Shown piece by piece: positions 6,972 to 14,600 of a stretch of DNA of 24,659 bases (position 1 is the stretch's first letter; the number at the start of each line of letters is the position of its first letter). The notes below the pieces were generated by a model, which was not told the DNA's origin, did not search any database, and saw only the letters and a program-made list of their open reading frames with translations. The DNA comes from a virus. The stretch lies in IMG/VR virus record IMGVR_UViG_3300023279_000079, positions 1 to 24,659 of that record. The stretch is one strand, 5' to 3'. A program made the translations under genes and the position numbers.

Positions 6972-7568
6972 TTAGCCAACACTAAGCAGTTGCTTAGTAG
7001 AGACATTGTTAAAGGCGACGATAACATAGTTATACGCGCCAGCGGCAGTTCCCGGACCACCCGGCGGGTCGGTCACAAGACCAACGAGACGGAGCGGCAG
7101 GGTGTTAGTGGTCGTCGGAGTGACGGAAATATCAACATAAGCACCAGAGATGCCCGTGCTGGTATTGCCGGTGCCGATTGCGTACTGGACGTTAGCGTTA
7201 ACGTCACCAACTACTGCACCAACAGAGGAAGAACCACCCACCTGCGCAAGGAACTTGGCATTAGGATCGTTCACGATGTAGCCAGTAACATAGTTACCAG
7301 AAGCTACGTCACTACCCGGCCAATAGTTTGACCAAACAGTGCGCTTCTGAGAGACCGACAGGTACTGACAGCCGACAAAGATACCAGCAATCTGGTCAGT
7401 TCCGGGCGAACCCTGAACGACATGGCCAGTATTGTCTGGGTTTACGGGATCGCCGTAAAAGATGTTCGTGGCATTATAGGCAATATGGACAGTCACCTGT
7501 TCGTAGGTGGGTGCCGATCCCGTACCGCTATACTGCCGGAAACCGAAAGGCGCATTTGTGTTTGCCAT
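6972..7568 (-). CDS. Putative head decoration/stabilisation protein (198 aa)
   Basis: First gene of the capsid transcript. The chosen ATG at 7568 has AAAGGAG 7 bases upstream; a GTG at 7571 is a less well-spaced alternative. The protein starts ANTNAPFGFRQYSGTGSAP and is Gly/Thr/Val/Asn-rich and beta-like, with segments such as IFYGDPVNPD and IAGIFVGCQY. This resembles proteins encoded next to capsid genes that coat or stabilise heads. The FGFRQYSG start and the QIAGIFVG block are familiar from phages of this kind (from memory). Assignment to decoration, rather than another head role, is inferred from its place immediately before the major capsid gene and from its composition. Confidence 0.75.
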   Translation of the reverse strand: MANTNAPFGFRQYSGTGSAPTYEQVTVHIAYNATNIFYGDPVNPDNTGHVVQGSPGTDQIAGIFVGCQYLSVSQKRTVWSNYWPGSDVASGNYVTGYIVNDPNAKFLAQVGGSSSVGAVVGDVNANVQYAIGTGNTSTGISGAYVDISVTPTTTNTLPLRLVGLVTDPPGGPGTAAGAYNYVIVAFNNVSTKQLLSVG

Positions 7569-7602
7569 CACGGAACTCCTTTAGAGGTTGATTGGGGTTT
7601 GG

Positions 7603-7650
7603 TTCTTCCACACCGGGGGAAGAATTTTACCGCGCACCGGGGCAGTAAAA
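7603..7650 (-). promoter_or_regulatory. Two abutting leader hairpins with the same loop
   Basis: In the 5' leader of the capsid transcript, two hairpins touch without a gap. The first is TTTTAC/GTAAAA (7650-7645 with 7630-7625) and the second is TTCTTCC/GGAAGAA (7624-7618 with 7609-7603). Each displays CCCCGGTG in the loop region. They lie about 35 bases upstream of the ribosome site. Identical loops on different stems point to a bound protein or RNA, but no binder is known. Confidence 0.6.
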
Positions 7651-7669
7651 TGAGCATTGTCGTAGCAAT

Positions 7670-7698
7670 ACTATATGCAACTTATTCAGATATGTAAA
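7670..7698 (-). promoter_or_regulatory. Sigma70-type promoter for the capsid genes
   Basis: TTTACA (7698-7693) and TATAGT (7675-7670) are separated by exactly 17 bases on the minus strand; each box matches the consensus at five of six positions. Predicted transcription starts near 7663. The -35 box overlaps the T-containing tail of the upstream terminator, so the two signals form a compact terminator-promoter unit. Confidence 0.6.
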
Positions 7699-7718
7699 GA
7701 GCCGCACTATGGCGGCTC
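7693..7718 (-). terminator. Intrinsic terminator after the 216-aa gene
   Basis: GAGCCGC (7718-7712) and GCGGCTC (7705-7699) form a perfect 7-bp stem with a 6-base loop, followed on the minus strand by TTTACAT. The short T run suggests incomplete termination. It separates the terminase-scaffold transcript from the capsid transcript. Confidence 0.6.
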
Positions 7719-7726
7719 AATACAGG

Positions 7727-8377
7727 CTATTTCTCCGGGATAGGCATGGGCTCATAGCCCTTTTTAACCTTGGCCAGAGAAGAATCCTTATTGTTGCGCT
7801 CAAACTGTCCGGGAGGGGCAGCCGATAGCTGTTCTTCCTTGATCGTAACCTGACCACGGGCACGCTGCCGTTCCAGCCTACGGGCCTCCTCGGTGATTAC
7901 CTTGGGGCGTTCCATCAGGATCATGCCCTTACGCTCAATGGTCCGGCCTTTCCAGTCAGCGCCCATCAAAGCACGGTGATCATGGTCCTTATTGACGTTT
8001 ACAGGATCCCAACCCATCCGAGCAAGGGATGTCTGGTATCCTACGTCCTCCTGCCCCATGACGGTCTTGCGCTTCCACTCATACGTCCAGCCGTCTGGGA
8101 TCATTTTCGGGTTAATCCTGAACTCATCCACCCCATCGTCTAGGGTATCAATGGTTCCCATGATCTCAGCAGCACGCCGCTGGGCACGGGCTAGATCATC
8201 CTCACGCATGGGCTCTCTCATAGGCTGACGCATGGGCCTTGGTGCTGGATCCGCAGCAGAAACGGTAATCTCCTGCCCAAAATCCATCGTCTCCGCTACC
8301 GAATCAACGGTCTGTAGAACTTCTTCCTTCTTCCGACGCCCACGCCGACGCGGTGCTTCACTGGTATTGTCTGTCAT
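7727..8377 (-). CDS. Conserved phage protein of unknown function (216 aa)
   Basis: The start is ATG at 8377 after an AAGGGGG site; 23 further upstream codons are open but run into the preceding gene's end. The N-terminus is basic (RRRGRRKKEE). After a Pro/Arg-rich linker (APRPMRQPMREPMRED), a conserved block follows: IPDGWTYEWKRKTVMGQEDV, then ARMGWDPVN, and WKGRTIERKGMILMERPKVI. I recall this GW-YEWK-RKG-MILMERP block as a common but uncharacterised protein between scaffold and capsid genes in aquatic phages. The C-terminus is helical and Lys/Glu-rich, ending GYEPMPIPEK. The basic N-terminus and gene position suggest a role in head assembly or DNA contact. This is inference only. Confidence 0.75.
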   Translation of the reverse strand: MTDNTSEAPRRRGRRKKEEVLQTVDSVAETMDFGQEITVSAADPAPRPMRQPMREPMREDDLARAQRRAAEIMGTIDTLDDGVDEFRINPKMIPDGWTYEWKRKTVMGQEDVGYQTSLARMGWDPVNVNKDHDHRALMGADWKGRTIERKGMILMERPKVITEEARRLERQRARGQVTIKEEQLSAAPPGQFERNNKDSSLAKVKKGYEPMPIPEK

Positions 8378-8387
8378 TTGATCCCCC

Positions 8388-9329
8388 TTAGTGGATTTTG
8401 CCTTCTTTACGCAGTGCAACCATGTGCTTTGCGTACTCTTTGTCATCCATACCCATCATCTGGGCCATTTCACGCTGTTCAGCCGTTAGTCTTACGACGT
8501 TTGGCCTAGAACCTGTGCCATTACCGCTCCGAGACACGGGCGCAGCAGGAGGAGCACTCCTACGCTGGACTGGCTTGGCCGCGGCAGAAGTAGCATCCGG
8601 CTCCGTTTCATGTGAAACATTCCGAGCGGGCGCATCTATGTCCAAAACCCGTTCAATGGCTCGGAAATAGTCATCCGTATCAGGCTCGTAGCCCCTAGAA
8701 ACAATCAGATTGTGCGCTGAAATCATCTGATTGGTCATTCTGGGGTCACGGGCATACTCAGGATTGCGCCGAACCCAGTCCGCAGACCGAGGAGACAGGT
8801 TAGAAGCAAGTGCTTCCACCGGATCGTCAGGCACAGCAGGAGATGGAGGTGCCGGAGGGGGTGCTTTCTGCCTCCCTTCCATACTGCTACGTCCATTTTC
8901 TAGCTGATTTAGCTTAATCAGGTTCTCAGAAACCGATTGCTGGATCTCTGCGGCCTTATCGTAGTCCCCAACTGACATTGCCTCACTCAAATTCATCCGA
9001 AGGATTTCATTGTCACGAGTTACAGTGTCAATTGCGTTCCGAATCAGGTGAAGGTTTACGTCATCCACCTCATTACCGGCCTGATAAGCCTGATTTGCGG
9101 CCTCATGAGCCCGTCTTTCAGCCTCAACACGGGCTCTACGCTCGTATTCCAGCTTCTGTTTCAGCTCTGCTATGCCATCTTCGGCTTTTAAGATGCCAGA
9201 TTCCTGTTCTTCAGGCTCATCTGGCTCATCTTCAGCCGCAGTTACCTCAATTTCTACTTCTTCATCCTGTTTTTTGTCATCATCCGGGATTTCAAAGTCA
9301 ATTTCGGCCTGTTCTTTTTTCTTATCCAT
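8388..9329 (-). CDS. Coiled-coil, acidic scaffold-like protein (313 aa)
   Basis: The start is ATG at 9329 with GGAGAG just upstream; an earlier TTG in frame lacks a good site. The first 60 residues are highly acidic (DDDKKQDEEVEIEV and EDEPDEPEEQE). A long heptad-rich coiled coil follows at about residues 55-155 (LKQKLEYERRARVEAERRA and on). Next come a Pro-rich linker (PPPAPPSPAVPDDP), a conserved middle (SADWVRRNPEYARDPRMTNQ) and a short basic helical C-terminus (DDKEYAKHMVALRKEGKIH). An acidic coiled-coil body with a basic C-terminal helix, encoded just upstream of the capsid gene, is the usual form of an internal scaffolding protein. No catalytic protease triad is seen. Confidence 0.75.
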   Translation of the reverse strand: MDKKKEQAEIDFEIPDDDKKQDEEVEIEVTAAEDEPDEPEEQESGILKAEDGIAELKQKLEYERRARVEAERRAHEAANQAYQAGNEVDDVNLHLIRNAIDTVTRDNEILRMNLSEAMSVGDYDKAAEIQQSVSENLIKLNQLENGRSSMEGRQKAPPPAPPSPAVPDDPVEALASNLSPRSADWVRRNPEYARDPRMTNQMISAHNLIVSRGYEPDTDDYFRAIERVLDIDAPARNVSHETEPDATSAAAKPVQRRSAPPAAPVSRSGNGTGSRPNVVRLTAEQREMAQMMGMDDKEYAKHMVALRKEGKIH

Positions 9330-9340
9330 GACGCTCTCCA

Positions 9341-9733
9341 TCAATATGCCATGTCAGGATTGGGAACGCGGCCCTTGGTAGCCACATCTTCCAATATTCT
9401 GCACAAAACGCCGTTGATGGTGATGCTCCACCCATCAGACGGACGGAAAATCAGCCAGTCATGGTCATTGATTTCCACGTCTTTGAACCAAGTATCCGTA
9501 TCGTCCTCAAAAGCAGAGTTGCCAGCCTTTACCAGCAAACCCACTTTGGACTGATACCGATCCTCGTCGGTGGTTTCATGGGGTAGGAGAATACCAGATT
9601 TGGTGCGCTGCGGTCTGATATACACAGCAAGAAGTATCTGGTTATTAAAGATTTCTAGTTCTGAGATGTCCCCCAAGTCATTAAGCAACTTCTGCTTGGG
9701 ATCTACATCATGTTCCATAACCATGTACGGCAT
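9341..9733 (-). CDS. Phage GroES-like co-chaperonin (130 aa)
   Basis: Residues about 28-120 follow the Cpn10 plan. IFNNQILLAVYIRPQRTKSG is the first strand leading to a mobile loop (KSGILLPHETTDEDRYQ). KVGLLVKAG replaces the usual GxVxAVG block. INDHDWLIFRPSDGWS matches the region where GroES has GDIV-F, and the end is GVLCRILEDVATKGRVPNP. Phage co-chaperonins such as T4 Gp31 replace host GroES so that GroEL can fold the capsid protein, so location just before scaffold and capsid genes fits. The start at ATG 9733 has GAGGGG with short spacing; the longer frame overlaps the 69-aa gene. Acting with host GroEL is inferred, as no GroEL gene is present here. Confidence 0.8.
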   Translation of the reverse strand: MPYMVMEHDVDPKQKLLNDLGDISELEIFNNQILLAVYIRPQRTKSGILLPHETTDEDRYQSKVGLLVKAGNSAFEDDTDTWFKDVEINDHDWLIFRPSDGWSITINGVLCRILEDVATKGRVPNPDMAY

Positions 9734-9746
9734 TTTTCCCCTCACT

Positions 9747-9956
9747 TTAGCTACGGGACTTCTTAGAAGCCTCCGTTTCTGCCACTTCAACAAGCTCAAG
9801 AGCCAGTTTCAAACCAGCTATCTTGCCAACTTGGTGGCGATATTCACTAAAGTCAGGCGTACCGTGGCCGTTAGATAAATTCTCTTTCAGTCTCTCAATT
9901 TCATATTCAATCAGTTCAATCAACTCAGCCTTATAAAGCCCGTGTTGAGTAAACAT
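9747..9956 (-). CDS. Small helical phage protein (69 aa)
   Basis: The ATG at 9956 with GGAGGG 5 bases upstream gives MFTQHGLYKAELIELIEYEI. The following EYRHQVGKIAGLKLALELVE suggests two amphipathic helices in a coiled-coil arrangement. It is acidic/helical with no Cys and no membrane segment. From memory, small proteins with YRH-VGKI-GL-ALEL occur between portal and scaffold genes of several podovirus-like phages and are uncharacterised. It ends 13 bases before the co-chaperonin start. A head assembly role is possible from its place only. Confidence 0.7.
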   Translation of the reverse strand: MFTQHGLYKAELIELIEYEIERLKENLSNGHGTPDFSEYRHQVGKIAGLKLALELVEVAETEASKKSRS

Positions 9957-10044
9957 CCCCACCCTCCAAGCCCTCCTAAGATAGGGGGACAAGAACCATT
10001 TAAGCTCTCATCCCCCTAATTGCTAGTGGAAGGCAACTAGCAAG
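9957..10044 (-). other. Short intergenic region with hairpins
   Basis: TTGCTAGT/ACTAGCAA (10043-10036 with 10027-10020) is a perfect 8-bp stem with 8-base loop right after the KKGG-protein stop codon. AGGGGG and CCCCCT further on (minus strand) can also pair. No T run follows the first hairpin, so mRNA stabilisation or attenuation is as likely as termination. Confidence 0.4.
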
Positions 10045-11598
10045 CTACTTAATGCGCTTCTCCAACTCGGTTTTCTGCAAACGGCCTACGCCGGATCCAG
10101 CACCAGCAGTCAGATCTTTTACTGAACGCACTGTACGCCCACCACGCTTGCGCGGCATAGGCATCCCACCCGGAACCGGAGGAGCGCCCATACCCGGAGG
10201 CATCGGAGGCATCCCCGGACCTGCCCCCGGCATACCACCCGGAGGCATACCCATAGCAGGAGGGGCACCAGCGCCGCCCGGAGGCATACCGCCGGGGTGC
10301 TGACCCTTCGGGGAAGTCTCAATGTTAATCAGGATATTGGTGCCGCCACCTTTCTTATCTTTCTTGTCCTTCTTAGGCTTCTCACCGCCCATCATGCTGC
10401 TAAGGAGCCCACCATCCTGTTTGGCGATACGGCCACCAGCATAACGCGCAGCCCGTCCACCCTTCTTCAGGCCCTTGGACGATTCCTGCTCATCATGTTT
10501 GTCGTCCATCTTGGAGGATTCCCACTCCTTCATGGACATGCCGTGCTTCTTGGCCAGCTTCTTATCCTGCTTTTCATCTTCAGCAGAACCTTCCCACTTG
10601 GCCTTACCGCCCTTCTTCATCGGGCTAAGACGCAAGCCACGGGACTGTCCCTGACGCAGCAGGGAAGTAGGAACCCCAGCGTTTGGAGGAACCATCGGCC
10701 CACCCATCTGCTTCTTGGCGCGGCCACCAGATTTACGTCCTCCCTCAATCCGACGAAGATTTTCACCTTCATACAGATCACTGGCATCAGGCTCATTAAC
10801 TACTGGACCGGGCAAATCCCTCCGCTTGCTTTCCAGTTCCCTACGAATCCTATTGCTGCGAACCATTTCTTCAATTTCGGACTGCGGAGGACGCGGGGGA
10901 GGAAGGGGCATAGAACCGCCGCCCTGCTTCTTAGCACGGCCACCCTTCTTCATGCCGCCAATATGCTTGATGCCTTCACGCTCCTCGTTGGCATCTTTGC
11001 GGTTCATATTAGCCTTGGCATTTGCAATGTCCTTAGCTTCTTCCTTGTCGTTCTCTACCTTGCCACCCTTCTTGTAGTGGCCAGCAGCGCCGCGCTTAGG
11101 CTTGGAAGCATTTTCCTGCCTACGCTCAATGGCTTCCTGTTCCTTGGTAGACGGACCAGACTTGCCACCGGGCATCGTAGCAGGGCCATAGTTCACCTTG
11201 CCGCCCTTCTTCAGGCCAAAAGCACCTTCCGGCTCACGGGTAGCGCGGGCAACATCACGGCGGCCAGTCATGCCCATGTCCATGTCAGCCTCTGGGCCTT
11301 CGGTCATGCCAAGCTGTTCGTCCTTGCGGTCGTCATAGCCCTGCGGGGCCATAGCAAGCATATCTTTCTTCTTCTTCCGAGGCTTACGGTCAGCCCGGAC
11401 CAGAGCGGCAGCCCCAGTAACTTTGCCACCCTTCTTATAGGCGCGGCGGCTGATCGGGCGCATACCCGTCTTAACGTCAGCATTTAGCTTTGCGGGGGGC
11501 GTCCAGTCCGAAGAATCAACCTTTTCGTCCTTCTCACCGGCAAGTTTACGGGCTTTTGCCTTCATGGCATCACGGCCCTTTTTAGCCATTTCGTACAT
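10045..11598 (-). CDS. Low-complexity KKGG-repeat protein, putative virion protein (517 aa)
   Basis: The ATG at 11598 has AGGAG at 6-base spacing. The protein is Lys/Gly/Arg-rich and mostly disordered. It has eight copies of a short motif (K/R)(K/R/S)GG(K/R), for example AYKKGGKV, MKKGGRAKKQGG, LKKGGRAARYAGG and RKRGGRTV. Between them are charged linkers, and near the end comes a Pro/Gly/Met-rich tract (GMPPGGMPGAGPGMPPMPPG). The C-terminus SVKDLTAGAGSGVGRLQKTE is a block I remember from uncultured marine phage proteins. It lies between the 1354-aa virion protein and the scaffold region. A structural or ejected DNA-binding role would suit the strong positive charge, but no function is established. 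Confidence 0.75.
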   Translation of the reverse strand: MYEMAKKGRDAMKAKARKLAGEKDEKVDSSDWTPPAKLNADVKTGMRPISRRAYKKGGKVTGAAALVRADRKPRKKKKDMLAMAPQGYDDRKDEQLGMTEGPEADMDMGMTGRRDVARATREPEGAFGLKKGGKVNYGPATMPGGKSGPSTKEQEAIERRQENASKPKRGAAGHYKKGGKVENDKEEAKDIANAKANMNRKDANEEREGIKHIGGMKKGGRAKKQGGGSMPLPPPRPPQSEIEEMVRSNRIRRELESKRRDLPGPVVNEPDASDLYEGENLRRIEGGRKSGGRAKKQMGGPMVPPNAGVPTSLLRQGQSRGLRLSPMKKGGKAKWEGSAEDEKQDKKLAKKHGMSMKEWESSKMDDKHDEQESSKGLKKGGRAARYAGGRIAKQDGGLLSSMMGGEKPKKDKKDKKGGGTNILINIETSPKGQHPGGMPPGGAGAPPAMGMPPGGMPGAGPGMPPMPPGMGAPPVPGGMPMPRKRGGRTVRSVKDLTAGAGSGVGRLQKTELEKRIK

Positions 11599-11611
11599 AA
11601 TGCGCTCCTAG

Positions 11612-14600
11612 CTAGGATACCGGGCGTCCCCGGAGTTGCCTTAAAAGGGGTCCAGCACCGGGCAACCTCGGCGCAGAACCAGAAGATACCATAAGTGCCT
11701 TGTTTGCGATAGGGGATTGAGAAACAGGCAGTTGCCGCCTTTTGACGGGGGCCGCAGCAGGAGGAACCTCTCCGCCGTCAGCAAAAGCTGTCTGCCCTCT
11801 CAAAATACTTTCCCGCATTTTAGGGGTTATATCAAGAGATTGAGCGTCTACTTCAGCAATACGACCCCTACCAATCTTTGCATCCTTGTCATGCTTACTG
11901 GCAAGTTTCTGCAATGCTTTGGGTACTATCTTATCGTAGTAGTCTTTCATACCCTCGCCGCCGACTGCCAGATCAACCCCAGATATGGATTGCATCTTGC
12001 TCTGCTTCGCGGGCACCGCGCTCACCATCATGCTGCCCTTCACGCTGGGATACTTCGCCTTGAATTCAAGCATGGCCGCGTGAGCGGCTTCCTTCGTCGG
12101 ATAACGCTCCGACCGGTTGCCGCGGGTGACATTGTAGAAAATAAACCCTGCATCGTCGGGTGCCGGCGTGTCGGTCATCTTCTTCGCGATGTCCTTGCCG
12201 AGTAACTCCTCCACCTCCTCCGGCTTCATCTTCAGCTTCGTCATGATCTCTTCCCCATCTTTTTGGGGATACACATTGTACGTGCCGTCGGCGTTGCGCA
12301 TGTACCGCACTTCATCAACGTGCTGCGACAGGTCGTACCGCTTCGCCTGCGTCGCGCCCGGCGTCCACATCAACTTGTCGTAGCCGCCGTTTGCCGCCTC
12401 GGTCAGCGCCCGCTTCAAACCCAGATCAGTCCAGTGCTGTGTGTTGGTAACGTAGGGTGCGGCTGGAATGCCATCAGCCTTGAACCCCTTCTTGCGTCCA
12501 CTCTGCGCCCAGTCGCTCTGCAATTCCTCGAGGTGGAGGATCTTCTCGCCATTCGGACCAGTGCGGTCAGCCAGTCGCAAGTGCGCGACGACGTTCGGCT
12601 GGTCCCAATGGGTGGATTGAAACCCGCCTTCATAAGTCACTGCAGGGTCTTGGCGCACTGTGCCGTTGACTGCTGCCGCGCGTTCAGCAGCACTGGCGGC
12701 ATTATCGTATGTACCGTCAATGTGTCCGTCTGGTCCCACCACTTTGAATTGTGGCAATTCATTCTTGGTAGGCGGCAACCTCATCAGCACTTCGCGATAA
12801 TTTTCACCACCGGGAAGCGTATATTCACTATATTTAGGAGTGCCCTCTACTCCATAGCCCGGATCTTCTCCCGCAGCTTGGTTAATTCTGTCAAATTCAT
12901 CCCAGTCTCCGCGCTGTACCGCAGCAGCAATGGCATCATCCCATTCACGAGTTGTCTTATACGGAGACGAATTGTTTTTATTTGATAAAATTGTTTCCTC
13001 AATCTTCGGCATACTCTGCTTAAAGTGCTGCGCTATCTCATCCCGTGTAACACTTGGACGATCTGCAAACGCCTCATCATATCCAGAGTTTTCTATCTCA
13101 GCGGGCCTCACACCGGCATTACGCAACATGGAATTAAACTGCTGTGGCGTACCCTTCGCCTGCGGGAAGTTCTGGGCAGTCTCTGCTGCGTGACTATAAA
13201 AGCCCATAGGAGATAGATCTCTTTGGGGCTGCTCAGGCTCCTCACCCTTGGCTGCACCACCGTCAGCAAAGTAGCTTTCAAAACCCCAGCCACCAAAGCC
13301 ATCCCATGAATTGCCGCCATAGCCCAAGTTAAGGCCAGCGTTGGAGTAGTTATTCAAATCAGTGCTGAATGTGGTCAGGCCACTGGCACCGCCAAGATCC
13401 CCGCTGCCGGAGAAGCTGCCATAATCACTGGGGTTTACCGACAGATTGGTGAATACGGGCATGGACTTGTAATCGGTATCCAACCCTACGGTGTAGTTGT
13501 CATAGTTTGGCGTATAAGAAGAAACGTCATCAAGAGGAGTAAACTCATACGCGCCAGATGGTTCCGTAGGCTCAACGGCATGGAAATTTATTGCCAGATC
13601 ATCCGGCCTTGGAGGAGGAACCGGAATCGTACCCGGTGCGCTAGATCCTACATCTGGGGGGCGCACTGGAGGGACAGGAGGGATTTCATAAAACTTGGCC
13701 AGACGGTCTGCCTCGTTGCCGTAGATGAAGAAGCTATGGCCGCCAAGCTGATTGAAGTTAGACAAGTTAGTCCCAGCCCGCTCTGCTACGCGCCGGTTGT
13801 AATCCTCAGATGCCTTATTGAAGTTTGTGATGTTCTTATAAGGTTCCAGAGCATCCTGCATGTTGCCTTGCAGGTAATTGGTGGCACGGTTCCAAGCCTC
13901 CGCAGCAGCGTCAGCATCCGTCTTAACGCCAAAACCGCTACGGGCTTCCCCATACATCATAGCAGCAAGATTGCGGGCATCGGCCCCAGAAAACTCACCC
14001 ATAGACCCAGTAATCGTACCCGGCGCAATCTCATTGTTCTTCAGGTAATTATCAATAGCGTTCTGGCTATTCTGGTTGTAGCCCAGATACTGGCCCTTCT
14101 GGGAAACTATGTCGCCAATAGGCTGTCCCTGCAATAGTGATCTGTTGTAGGCGGTCTGGGCTTCCAGATAACCAGCAAATGGCTGATAGGAATCATTAGT
14201 CGCGGACTGACTGCTACCCATTGAAGAATCATAGAAGTGCGGCATCAGATCATTGTAGGATAGATCAGTGCTATCCCAGTAGTCTAAGCCACCGGTATCT
14301 GCTTCTCGGCCTAGCTGGGTTTGATAAATATCCTGTATCTGTTCTCTTGTAGCAGGGGCAGACGCTGTATCTGTATCCGCTACAACAGCCCCCTCAGGGG
14401 CAGACGCTGTATCTGTAGCCGCTACAACAGCCCCCTCAGTGGCATAGCCTACGCGGCCACCAGCCTCACGAGATGGGTAAGCCGTTCCAAACACATGATT
14501 ACCAATACGGATAGCCGTCCCATTGTCATACATGCGTCGCAGCCAGCTTAAACCACTTTTGTTGCCTCTTTGTGCAACAATTGCAGGGTTCTGGAAGTTA

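Noticed and set aside
10297-11487. 396-aa plus-strand open frame opposite the KKGG gene
   Set aside because: It is antisense to a clear gene whose repeats and ribosome site are convincing. The long frame is a by-product of the Lys/Gly-rich codons on the other strand.
14355-14438. The two 42-bp repeats as a CRISPR or iteron array
   Set aside because: They are contiguous, without spacers, in frame inside a protein gene, and code for the same 14-residue linker.
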